Of a stretch of DNA of 64,000 bases, positions 45,914 to 57,300 are shown one piece after another. Under the pieces are notes generated by a model. It made no database searches. It had not been told where the DNA came from and saw nothing but the letters and a program-made list of their open reading frames with translations. The translations under genes and the position numbers were made by a program. Each line of letters starts with the position of its first letter. Position 1 is the first letter of the stretch. This DNA comes from Pratylenchus scribneri. Its lineage: Eukaryota > Nematoda > Chromadorea > Rhabditida > Pratylenchidae. The stretch spans positions 1,178,001-1,242,000 of the forward strand of contig JAQSEB010000098.1 in the NCBI GenBank assembly GCA_030063045.1, in the 5' to 3' direction.

Positions 45914-47430
45914 TCAATACCATTCTCCGGGATACGTTGTGGCAATACAGGATGAACCATGTTGGCATGGTTGCCGAAATGATGTGATAAACAATTTGGA
46001 ATTGTTGAATAATTCAAATTGGCATTGCTCATTGCCAGGTTGGGTTAAAACACAAACCGTAAAAATGGAGAAATCAAATGCTGAAATGGGAACGAAAATA
46101 ATGAATGATACGAAGAAGGAATGAATGATTCAAATAATTAAATAAATTTGATATTCCCTCAGAGAATAAATAAAATAAATTTGCCTGGTGATGTTTGGAA
46201 GAAGAATCCGCCAATTTTCTTCAGGAAACCCTTCCATTTATATTGGAATGTTCCAATGTAATTTTGTTGTTCATGGCCAAAATATCCATGATAATTTATG
46301 TCCCCATCCTTCTCCTGCAAATAATATCGAATCCAATTATGATGTCCTTCCACTATTCCTTGACGCCATTCTCCACTGAAAACATGCTCAAATCCTTCAA
46401 ATTCCGAAAATTTAAAATTGAATAAATTGGCCAAATGGCCAACCTGAACTGCCCAATGGCTCATCCTCATTTTGATGCCAAAGTCCTCCAATTCGGTGTT
46501 TTTGTTTACAACGAGAATATGTGCCAAACCAAAAGCCAAATAATTTGTCACAAAATCCATCAAAATCACCGCCAGTTTTGTCTAAATTAATTTATTTTAT
46601 TTGATTGGATTAATTCAAATTTAAAATCAAATGTTCATTTCTAATTGGTTCCTATTAAATAAATTAAAAATAAAACCAACTCAATTTGTCCAAATATTCA
46701 TAGGCAGTTTTGAACACTTCACTCCCAATAATTAACCCCCATAATTTTTCGAATTTTTGGCGTCTTTCTTGGCTCATTGGTGGTTCCTCCTCACAAACTT
46801 GCTCATGGAAATCCTTCTCTTTGTACATTTCAACAAGTGCCGCATAAATTGGCTTTTGGAGGAAAGTTTCATTCACATTTACGAAAAGACTTCAAAAAAT
46901 GGATTCAATTTTAATGGGAGAGGGAACGAACGGATCTGGTGAAATGTCGGACACTTGTCCATTTTTCAATTTTCCCTGCCAATTTAGGCTAATTGTCCCT
47001 GGCTCGACTCGATCCACGTCTTTTGCCCAAAGTTGTTCAACCAATTTTTGCAATTCCGGATTTGGATTTGGCTTCGGCGGTTTCCTTTGTTGAATTTGTG
47101 GGAAATATGCGACCACCTTCAATGCCAAAAATATTTATAATTGACCAATTTTCCTTCCCAAAATTCACCTTCCCCTCTTCATTCATTTTCAATGCAATTC
47201 TCAACATTTTTCCATTGCCAATTTTTGCCGTACAATGCTATATTTTATTTGTTTAAATCAATCCAAATAATCCACAATCCAACCTTCCATCCCAATTCCC
47301 CTTTTCCTCCTCCTTCTCCGTAAATGGCACAAAGGGCGATTGCCGTCAATTCAAATTGCGGACTTGGCCCAAGCAGAATTCGCCGTTTTGCCATTTTACC
47401 ATCTTCTCCTCTCAATCGGATCAACAAAGT
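45914..47430 (-). CDS. EndoU-type (XendoU) endoribonuclease with a truncated leading domain
   Basis: Predicted uridylate-specific RNA endonuclease. Seven exons (47284-47430, 47169-47237, 46932-47116, 46681-46889, 46444-46581, 46185-46394, 45914-46080) join in phase to 374 residues. The first two and a half exons hold the C-terminal third of one EndoU domain (GPSPQFELTAIALCAIYG, HCTAKIGNGKMLRIAL, VVAYFP). A complete domain follows: LVEQLWAKDVDRVEPGTI, DPLFVNVNETFLQKPIY, SSGFEHVFSGEW, VEGHHNWIRYYLQEKDGD, YKWKGFLKKIGGFFFQTSP, FDFSIFTVCV. Catalytic His are in GFEHVF and HHNW and the Lys in KWKG. The last intron has a GC donor (CCAG|GCAAAT). No exon with the missing part of the first domain or a signal peptide was found between 47430 and the divergent gene at 47587; the start may be the Met of GKMAKRRIL or lie further away. 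Confidence 0.85.
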
Positions 47431-47586
47431 CTAAAATGAATGAATGAATTGGCCAAAACAAATTATTAATTCCTTCCCTCCTTTTCCTTATCATTTTATC
47501 AGCCAATCGTCCCCCTCCCTTCCCCATTTTATTTAAAAATTGTACAATTTTGTGGACTCTTTTTTCGGGTGGATTATTTTGTAAAA

Positions 47587-50350
47587 ATGCCCCAAAATGC
47601 TAGGGATGTTGAATTTGTCCGTGATCGTTTCCTCTCAATTGCCAGCGATGCCCATCCCCTCACATTTCGAAGATTGTGCCGAATTAGGTTGGCCCAATTC
47701 CAATTGGCCACTTTTCGTTTTTTGGAAAAACCAAGCGGCTTTTTAGCTCAATTTTATCATTTTGGTTTGCCAAAAACAATTTCCCCTAATAATTAATATT
47801 CCCTCACTCAGCAGTGTTTGGCCTCGTCATTTTGCTCTATTTCCTCAGTGCTTTGTCCGAATATTCAAATTCCGATTCGCTGGAATTTGTTCATTTTCTC
47901 GAATATTTTTTGGCATTTTATTTGTTGGCCGAATTCATTGTGCGAATTTGGGCAGTAAGTAATTCCCCTCCGAATATTATTCCCTATTTTTGGGTTGGTG
48001 CCGATGCCCATTTTCATGGCCTTCGAGGCCGTTTTGCCTTTTTATGCCGGCCAATTTGCCTCATTGATTTGATCGTTCTTGGTGCCAGTTTTTTCCTTCT
48101 TTTTTCCTCCTCAAATTCCAATTCAAATGAAAAAGTCAGTCAATTATAAATTCCAATTTTAATATCAATAAATTAGAATCCTCCATCAACCACTGCATTC
48201 CTTCGATCATTTCCAATGCCAAGGCCTAGTTTGGCCGTCGATCAACTTCGTTTCCTTCAAATTCTTCGGTCATTCCCTCAAATAAAATAAATTAAATCCA
48301 TTCATTTTTTAGTCTCCTCCATGTTGATCGTCAAATGAGTGCATTTTCGTTGATCCGTCGAATGATTCGCCGAAGTTATTTTGAATTGTTCTCCGCCTAT
48401 TATATAACATTCATCATTTTCTTGGCATTGGCCGTTTGTGTTTTCACATCTGAACAATGGGCGGAGGAAATGGAATCAGAAGGCATAGTGGCAAATTCAA
48501 CAACGACGAAAACATTTCGGCATTTTGGCGATTCATTTTGGTTTTCCATTGTCACTGTCAGTTTTCAATCCATTTTCCATATTCATTCCTCCTTTTATTC
48601 AGGTCCTCACAATTGGCTATGGGGACATTGTGCCCCGGGGCTGGTTAAGCAAATTGGCCGTTTGCCTCTTTTCCTACCTTGGCCTCTCAATGTTCAGTGC
48701 GGCCAGTGGCCTTGTTGGCGTTGGAATGTCGTTGATGTTGAGCGACGAAAAACAACAAAAACAACAAAATAAAATGAGGGATGCGGCCGCAAGGCTTATT
48801 CAAAGTTGGATTCGATTTAATTTAATTTCGGATGAGGAAAAATTTGGACAAATTCGAATTTATCGAAAATTTTGCGCAAAATTACAAAAAGTGGGAGAAA
48901 GAATTGGGAAGGCGAGGGAAATGGTCAAAATGGCCAAGGAAAGGTTCAAAAATGGAAGAATGAATTAATTTGGGAATTATTAATTAGGAAGGTGGAAAGG
49001 AGAAGGGGTCGATTGGTGCAAATGCTGCAAAAATATTCGACAATTATGGAAAAATGCCAAAATGAAAATGGCAAAAATGTGCAGGAAGAAGAAGAAGAAG
49101 TTTTTTGGCCAATTATTTTTAAACAATATTACATTGACATTTTAGTATCAACAAAATATGGAAGACATTTCGGATGAAGAACGCATTTTGGACTATTTTT
49201 ATGAGCAACGATCCCATTCAAATTCATTACTGTCAAATAAAAGTGAAGAAACAGTAAATGGTCCCTCCGAATAATTAATTCAAAATTAATTTAATTCATT
49301 TTTAAGTGTCCGATGAATTCGTGAATGGACGGCATCGATTCATCCTTCGAATGTGCTATTTTTTCACTTTTATTTGTTTGCGTAAAAAATTCAAGCGGCT
49401 AAGACGGCCTTACGAATTGAAGGATGCAGAGGCGGAATTATTCGAATTGGAACAACAAAGATTGCAGAAATTCAAGGAGGTCAAAAATAATTTTAATTAA
49501 TTAAATGAAAGAACAATTTATTGGAATAATGAAGGCAAAATGAAATGAATAGTGAGTGCAGTACTATTTCTTTAAAAAATGAAAAATGTAGAAAAAGGAA
49601 AAGGAGAATTGATTTAAATTTTTAATTGTAATTAAAACTTTTCCATAAGATTTAAATAGATTGTTTTCATCAATTCAGTAGTTTAAAGAATAATTTTCCA
49701 GAAATTTTTCATAATTTTTCAATTCAACAATGTCTAAATTTTACATTTTTTAGGAATTAGAAAGCAAACAAGTACGGTATAGGGAATGAAGGAAAAGTGG
49801 GGGATGGGGGTGGGGGCATGACCTCAGGGCCTATCAATTACATAAGAAATGACGGAAAGAGGTATAGTACTTTACCTTACAGTAATTAAAGGGAAAATGA
49901 TTCCTCGTTGATTGGAAATGGCTGACATGAGTGAAGTTTGCCCAAGGCAATTTATGATGGGAAAGGAAAGGAAAGAGGGGAATGGGATACCGTAATTGGA
50001 GGGAATCGTTGATGGAAAATGGATGAATGAAGTGCGTCAAAGGCAATATATGATTAGAAAGAAGAAGGGAAATGGATGGCTTTATTTTAATGAAATAATC
50101 TTCAATAATTTATTATGCCTTTTATTATTTTTAGTTGGAAATTCGATTGGACCTGCAATTGGGATCAAAAGCGACTAAAAGTGTTTTAGAAAACGAAGAA
50201 AATAATGATTTTGGCATTTTGAAAAGAATGGAAATTTGCGAACAAAAAATGGCAAAAATGGAAAGAAATGCCGAATTGGCTGAATATTTGGCAGCAAAAA
50301 TTGTTGATCATTTCCAAATGATGGAAAATGAGGAGATAATAATGAATTGA
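47587..50350 (+). CDS. Divergent KCNQ-like potassium channel (KQT-2-like)
   Basis: Nine exons (47587-47764, 47815-48134, 48177-48268, 48313-48556, 48603-48943, 48988-49099, 49146-49242, 49307-49479, 50135-50350) join in phase to about 590 residues. Topology of a six-helix voltage-gated channel: S1 VFGLVILLYFLSAL, S2 LAEFIVRIW, S3 ICLIDLIVLGASFFLLF, S4 LAVDQLRFLQILRLLHVDRQ, S5 YYITFIIFLALAVCVF, pore FGDSFWFSIVTVLTIGYGDIVP, S6 VCLFSYLGLSMFSAASGLVG, then AAARLIQSWIRF as the helix-A/calmodulin site, and RPYELKDAEAELFELEQQRL resembling the helix-C segment. The KCNQ PAG hinge is replaced (AASG) and S4 keeps fewer arginines than the neighbour. The filter GYGD is intact, so it should conduct K+. It starts 1.9 kb after the end of the conventional KCNQ gene on the same strand. 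Confidence 0.85.
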
Positions 50351-50506
50351 TGCAAATGAGGAATTGAATAAATAAATGGTTTTGTTCATTTTTCAATAAA
50401 TTTGTCTCCGAATAAAATGAATAATTTTGAATTGGATGACCCAATTTCATCCGAAGGAAAAGGAATGAACAATCCCAATCCAATCCAGACGAATTAAATT
50501 TTAAAT

Positions 50507-51233
50507 TTAAACCAACATCATTTTCATCGGCCACCGTTTCCACCAATTTATCAGCCAAATGATGATAATTTCCAAGAAAGGAAAAAGAAGTAGCTGAATC
50601 CATTGAGAATTCGCAAAACAATGAAATGAATGCTGAAAATGGGCAAAATTAGTGGAAATTGAATGAAAAACCGACGAAGATTATTTTGTGGCGAGAAAAA
50701 TAATTCCTGAATGGATTGAAGCAAAGAATTTGGAGCAAATTGGGCGGCGGCATTTTGGAATATTTGAGTAGAATTTAGGGCCATAAGGAAATCATTGGTG
50801 GATTCGGCATCAATCCACCCATCCTAAATTATAATATTCCCGCAAATATATGTAAAATGGACTCACACAATAATGGGAATATTCCCTCTCGAAATGAGTT
50901 AGACCAAATGAATTCAATAAACTGTAAATTAAAAGAATTGAGGAGAAAATTGAATCATCAGAATAATTAATTATGACCAAAAAAACAAATAAAATATTTA
51001 AATTTTCAATTTTTTGGTCATTTTCCTGAACTAAAAACCAACCCTTCGATTGGATTTCTTCCTTCAATGCCACTGAAGAATTGTTTTTTATGTTGCCGAT
51101 TATCCGAATCCAATTCCCAAAGATTTGATAAAATTGTTGGAACAAGGCCATCATCATCAACATTTTGGGCGAATAACAATGATGGAAAGGAAATAATGAG
51201 GAGAAAAAGCCAAAAAATGGGCAAATTATTCAT
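50507..51233 (-). CDS. Small secreted or membrane protein of unknown family
   Basis: The first exon (51043-51233) encodes a clear signal peptide (MNNLPIFWLFLLIISFPSLL, cleavage probably after FAQ). It joins in phase to 50867-50921 and 50672-50823 (DGWIDAESTNDFLMALNSTQ...). A possible fourth part, with two more splices, would end in a hydrophobic segment LLLFPFLEIIIIWLINWW and stop at 50507; this end is uncertain. Few cysteines and no recognised domain. It faces the end of the KQT-2-like gene. Confidence 0.45.
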
Positions 51234-51865
51234 TTTTTGGGCAATGAATGAAGAAATAATATTTGGTCGAAATTGTCAATTTATTATGTCGGAAAAATGG
51301 GTTTGTCTGGAATGATTGGAGGAATTGAAGATCAAAATTTAAGGAAATTATCAGTCTCTTTTTGCATTTACGGAAGCTAGAAAGTAGCAATAAATTAAGA
51401 AAAAGATAAGGGAATAAATGACCCAGAAAAATGGTCCTTTATTTTTATTTATCAGTGATTCCGGAGGCTGGGTGGGTATTTGCCCAGAGGTGCCCCATTA
51501 AAACAATGAATGCTTTTGGCCAACCAATTTTATTCACATTTCCATCCATCCTTTCAATCATTATATGGCCCCAATTGATTGATCGATGCTTTTCCCTCCA
51601 AATCGATCACCCCCAATTCCCCAAAATAAATTATGTCATCATTTTATGGTGAAAATTGTGCATAAATATTTGGAAAATATTCTCATTCAAATTCGCATTT
51701 CTTCCACTTTCATTTTCTCATAATTTTTGTTTCGAATTCGATTTCACCATTTTTCCTCCTTCTCCTTTGTTCATTGTTGCCCCAGGCACATTTCCCGCAC
51801 TTTTTGGTGTCGCAAAATTTGATTTACTTTAATTTTAATTCAAAATTAATAAATTCCAATTTCAT
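51234..51865. other. Gap without a recognised gene
   Basis: Promoter side of the small secreted protein gene and 3' flank of the ZC2HC1 gene. Nothing coding is supported. Confidence 0.5.
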
Positions 51866-53036
51866 TTACTTTCCATTTGATGATTTTATTTGCATTGTTT
51901 GCTGCTGATTATTTCCCCTCGGCGCTGAATTACTCCGTCTATGAATTAAATAATTAAAAAATAATAAAATAATTCCACTTTGTGGTTGGCTGTGGCAATT
52001 TGGTGGCCAATCCACCGCCACCCACAGCCGCCCCTCCAATCATCATTTGAATTGGTTGCTGCTGATTATTTAATATTCCATTGCTTGGTCGACGTGGCCC
52101 AGCACTCCCCGGTCGACTTCCCCTGGAGGAGGACGAACTCGACGGTGTTTTTGTGGATGTGGCCGACAAATTCCCATTCCGAATGGACGATGCCGTCGAA
52201 GAGGCCGTTTTCTGACGACTTGCTGAATAAATTCAACCCCAATAAATCCCAATATTTTGGTCCTTTATTCACAATTGCTTGTGCTCGAATTTTGCCTTTT
52301 TCCGGCCATTGTTCCTTTCCTCAAACTTTGCTCTTTACAAAATTCAATGTGCCTTTCGGCCGCATTTTTGTTGAAACTTCGTCCGCAGAATTCACATCGA
52401 ATATAATCTTCAATTTCAAACAAATAAATTGTAACCACTCCTCAATTTGCCTGGATTCATTGCTGTTTTTGGTGGCGGCGGCAATGGTGCCCCCGTTTTC
52501 AATGCTTGGCCAACTTGTTTTGATGAATTCACCACTCCCATGAATTCTTCGTGCCGTTCACGCCAATGTGTTTGACTATTTATTCCCTCAAAAATATATT
52601 AAAATTATTTTTGAACTTACGGGCGAGGAAATACGCCGCCAATCTAAAATAATGAATACTAAATAAAGTGGCTACTTTTTTTTGAACCTTGTCCCTTTCC
52701 ATTGCCGCTTTTCGCACATCTTTCAATGGAATATCCGAATTTTGGGCCCTTTGTTTACCCTAAAAAACATCAAAAAATTCTCCTCCCAAAAATAGGATGA
52801 AACCGAATCGAACACTTTTCTTTGCATTTTTGTCAACTTTTTGCATGCCGGTTCATGTTTTTCCTAAAAAAATATGCCCAATTCAATGATGCCATTTCCC
52901 CTTTCATTCATACTAGACTGGATTTGACGAATCGACGACCACAAATTCGGCATCCAAAAGTTGGCTGATCATCTTCGGCTTCTAAAATATTCATTCAATT
53001 CATTTCGGCCATTTCCTTCTCCAAACCGGTTGTCAT
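51866..53036 (-). CDS. ZC2HC1-type (FAM164) zinc-finger protein
   Basis: Carries two C2HC-type zinc fingers of the ZC2HC1 family, whose molecular role is poorly known. The short first exon (53027-53036, MTT) splices in phase to EDDQPTFGCRICGRRFVKSS and then KHEPACKKLTKMQRKVFDS: the first finger C-R-I-C...H...C. Next come GKQRAQNSDIPLKDVRKAA and HWRERHEEFMGVVNSSKQVG...LPPPP, both family-typical. The second finger is RCEFCGRSFNKNAAERHIEF followed by Cys. The C-terminal third is Ser/Gly/Pro/Gln-rich and low in complexity (about 51980-52210), ending after an intron in SNSAPRGNNQQQ. Exon joins were followed through about ten exons; the exact borders in the middle (52400-52700) are less sure than the finger exons. 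Confidence 0.85.
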
Positions 53037-54353
53037 TTTTTGTCTCTTTTGCTTGATTTTTGGGGATTAAATTGAGGAGGGCAATTTGTTGAAGTCAAAA
53101 GCAGCCGAAAAGATTATTCTGGCACAAAATTGACCAATTTTTGGGGAAAATTGCCGAAGAAAAAAGAGATTAGAGGAAAAGGAAATGGCGGATGATGAAT
53201 GCCTCGGGGAAAGGGAATTTTTGAAAGGAAAAATTGATGGATTTATTGGGCCAAAATTGGAGGAAAATAAGAAGTTCAAAAATGCCGAATGAAGGCATAT
53301 TTCAACTGTCAGTCACAGTCAAATGAGAATGGGAAGAAGGAATGGCATCTTGATGGAAATGGAAAGAAGGAAAAAGAGAAGGAAATTCTCGACCCTTGGC
53401 CAACTTTTTCCACTTTTTCCCTTCAGTCAGGCGTCAATGGCAACCAACCAAAAGAAGGCCAATCCCCCACCATTGTGGCCAAAAAGACAATCATCGATTG
53501 GCGCAAGGATTAACAAAACATAAATGAAATAAATGTGACCATTCAGAAAAGGTGATTTTATTCCCATTTTGGCCATTTTATTTGGGGGGTAATATTTTCC
53601 AATAATAATAATATGTTTTGTTGCCCCTCTCTCCTAAATGCGCATATTTTCCCATTGCCAAACCACTCCCCTCCCCCCGGCATTGGCCCAATTCTTGAAG
53701 AATGACCAACATTGGCCGCTTTTTGGTTTGTCCGTCGCCTTGGCAATGTGCCCTTTCCCTCCCCTCTGCCCGTTTCAGCCATTTTCGGCCAAATTTTCCG
53801 CCTCTTTGCTTTTCCCTTCACCCAACAAAATTTTGGAGGAATGGAGGGTCAATGGAAAAATAATATTCGGAAATGGAAATGGGAAAATGGCCATCCGGCT
53901 GGCACCAAAAAATGGTCAAAATTTTGACCAATCCAATGGCATTCATCAATTTTGAATATTCTTTTATTTATTCGAATCAAAGTGCAAAATTGAAAAACAA
54001 AATTAAAAACGATAAAATTGTGAAAAATTATGAATTAAATTGTTTGAATTCATTTTGAGGAGGGAAGGGGGATTATTATTCAAATGTTTTTTGGGTGAGT
54101 ATCAAATAATTCGCAAAAGGCACATTTAGGGGGCATTCGCACTGGAGGAAGGGGGGGGGATTTAATTGCTTATTAAAGAGGAACAAAAATTGGGGGATTA
54201 TTGGAGGCCAAAAATGGATGGAAAAGGGACATTGAATTTGGGGGAAGGCCATAAAAATGTCCCCAAATTCAATACAAAAGGGATGCTAATTTAAACAAGC
54301 TCTCTCTCATTGAAATGGACTATTAAATTTGTGTTGGCCACCGCATTGTTCAA
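53037..54353. other. 1.3-kb intergenic region, no gene recognised
   Basis: Upstream of the ZC2HC1 gene and 3' flank of the long membrane-protein gene. Several short frames on both strands (53067-53279, 53289-53523, 53558-53955) overlap each other without motifs. Confidence 0.5.
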
Positions 54354-57300
54354 TTAAACATTATCGCTCATTGTTTGTAGTTCATGCCTTTCAAGCAGCA
54401 CTTTCTCCTTATTCCTCCATCCAAATGTGGACATTGTGCCGGCCGTCGATGAACTGCCACTGTTGCTTCCTCCACTGCTTTCCTTCTCCTCTGCAATATT
54501 GTTCAAAAGGCATGCCGGTGATCTGCCAGCAGATTGGCCCAATGTTTGTTGTTGTTGTTCGGCAGAATGCGGTGAATGTTGCAAATGTGCCACTGCCGTT
54601 GGATGATGATGATGATGGTGAACTCCGCCCAAATGTGGACTTGATTGTTGTTGTTGTTTTGCGGCTGCTGCAGCCGCCGCCGTGCTCACCATCATTGCCG
54701 TGCCCGTATCCACATCAGCCATCAACCGGGTTGTGGCCCCACCGCCTCCAGTGCTGCCACCGCCGCCGCCACCCGTTCCGCCACTATAATCGTCTTTAAT
54801 GAATAAATGCCTTCAATGCCGACTTCCCCCCCCCTCCCTCTTTTCGGGACTACCTGTGATTTTGCATTGTACTCGCCGCCGCACTGTGCCGCATAAATGT
54901 GGGTGCCGCTTGCCTATTCGCTGCCCTTCCGGCCATTCCAAATTGCGATGCCCCAGTGCCAATTCCAGCCGGTTGAACTTTGCCTGGAGGCAATGCCCCA
55001 TCACTCCTCACCGAGACCAAATCCTCGGTTTGGCCAACATTCGTTTGTGCGGTCAATGCATTTTCGTAATCATTTCCCTGTCAAAATATATATTGTTGGA
55101 ATTCATTCCAATTTTGGCCACCTGCAATTCGCCCCATCTCTGATTGGGCAATCGCCGATTCCCACCCGCCCCAGTGCCCGACGGATTATTCACTCGGCGT
55201 CGATTCCTTCGAATGCACCAAGTGACAAAATAAATGGCAAGAATTATATAAACAGTGCCCGTGAGCAGAAGAAAGCACATTCGCATTTCGCTGAGATAAT
55301 TGGCCACATCTATTTTTGTGAATAAATTAAAATATGATCGATGGCCGTAAAACGAACTATGAAGATCGTCGGCCATCCTAATGAATTTGTAGGATTCACT
55401 GAAAATTAAAATTGGGGAATAATTTTCTATTCATTTTGATTTGATGTTTTTGGCCAAATTTGTCAACATTTTTTATGCTTTGTTCATTTCAATAAATAAA
55501 AATGCCCCAAATATAATGAACGAGAGAGAATGAATGAAATGAAGAAAATAATGAAATAAAGAGGAATGGATTACGTTTTGCGCACAAAATAATAGTCCAT
55601 CATGTCGGTTAGCATCGGGTCTTCGGGCATTGTTGCCCCTGCTCCAGCAGCTGCTACTGCTCCACTTTGATGATGCCGGGTGGCCGTGTAACTGCTGCTG
55701 CCATGCTCTCGCTCCATTTTTGTGCCCCACGGGGCCAATGGAGTACGGGCAGAATAGGTGAAGGGGGAAAGGGAATTTGGAAGTCAGGAAATGCCGCCGC
55801 CGGCTGTTTTTTGTTTTTGACTGGAATCGACCGAGGAGGGCGACGGTGGGGCAATGGGTCGACTAATTCTTCTGGCCCTGGAGGGCAGCTGCTTCTGCGG
55901 TTTAAAGCAGGGAAGACACTTTTTGTTAAGCCATCCTTCTGTTTTGCTCCTCTTTCCCCCTTCAGAATTGACGCGCGTTCCTGACTGAGACTCAGAATGG
56001 ATGGACTGGCCGAGAATGGCAGAGAATATGTCCAAAAGAAGAATGGGGGAATGGCTTTAACGAACCCAATTTGATAAGTAACGGAATAGAGGGGGAAGGG
56101 GAGGCCGCGACAAAATGGCACAAATTCAATTGAGGCGAAGGAATGGCCAACCGGTGCTAGGGGGAAAGGGAAGGTGGCACTGACAAGAAGGACATTGCGC
56201 ACTATAAAGAGTGGATGGACAAATTAATTTCTGATGTTAGTGCCAATGCCAACTACGAAAAGAGAGAGGGAGGGGGTCTAAAAACATTGCGCCAAGTTGG
56301 CAAATGAGCCACCGATCCATTTTGGCCAAGTGGGCAATGAATGGAAGGGAAGGGAATGTAGTCAGTTAATCAGGGAAAAAGGCCATAAAAAGGCGGTTAA
56401 ATAAATAAATTAGCCCGGAGCATAGATTGGGGATTGGGGCAAACCATTGGCATTGGCAAATAATAAGCATAAGGGAGGGAGGGAAGGCCCAATGGCAATT
56501 AAATTTACTGGCCAAGGGGGAGGGAAAATGTACCAATTTGGAGGCCGGAAACGAGAAGCAAAAAGGAGGGAAGGAAATTTTGGAAAGAACAAAAGAAGGG
56601 AGGCCAAGATGGATTGACTCGGGTTGGGTCGAAGAAGAAAAATTGGATAAGAAAATAGGCCAAAAAGCCCTTCGTTTTCAGCCAATTCAATGATCGGCCA
56701 ATTGGATGATGGATTAGGTTGAAAATTGGCTGAGAATGATGAAAGGAAATTTGAGTGGATTTGTCCTCCTATGCAACAAAAAAAAAACAAGGACATGAAA
56801 GTGGGTGGAAGGAAAAAAAACCAAATTAGAAGGAAGAAAATGATAATTATAGGTTAAATTACATAATAAAGAGAGAGGAAATTGGGATAATAATGATGTA
56901 GAAAGGGTGGCAATTTGGTGGCACTTACCGAAGAAAGTTGCGAAAATCCTCGTCCAAATTTGTGTTTGGAGAATGTTTGGCGGCATAAATTCCGCCCGGA
57001 TGATGATGTCCCAAAGAATTTTGATGGATCAAGGAACGAGAATATTTTTGTGAATATTTTGAATTTGGGCTTATAAAATGCCGAAATGAGGGCAAAACCA
57101 TGATGAGAAAAAAATGAGGAAAAATGTTTTAGATGAGAATGTGGAAATGGGCCAAGAAGTGTGAATATTTGGGGGAATATGGGGGGAAGGATGGGACAAC
57201 ATTTCAGTGAGCCTAATCCAATTGGGGCGGGTTTGTCTGGTTTCCCTTGGGAAGTTCATGAAAATGGACTTTTTTGGGTGGAGGAGAATGCAAGGGGTTT

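Noticed and set aside
50507..51233. The small secreted protein as the missing N-terminal part of the EndoU gene
   Set aside because: LSNLWELDSDNR slightly resembles the EndoU start (LVEQLWAKDVDR), but the following exons lack FEHVF and HNW, so the link is not supported.
51980..52543. 187-codon plus-strand open frame
   Set aside because: Antisense to the ZC2HC1 exons, whose zinc-finger motifs clearly read on the minus strand.
55654..56202. 182-codon minus-strand open frame as a gene
   Set aside because: Only its last part could be an alternative exon; the upstream part overlaps intron sequence and has no motif.
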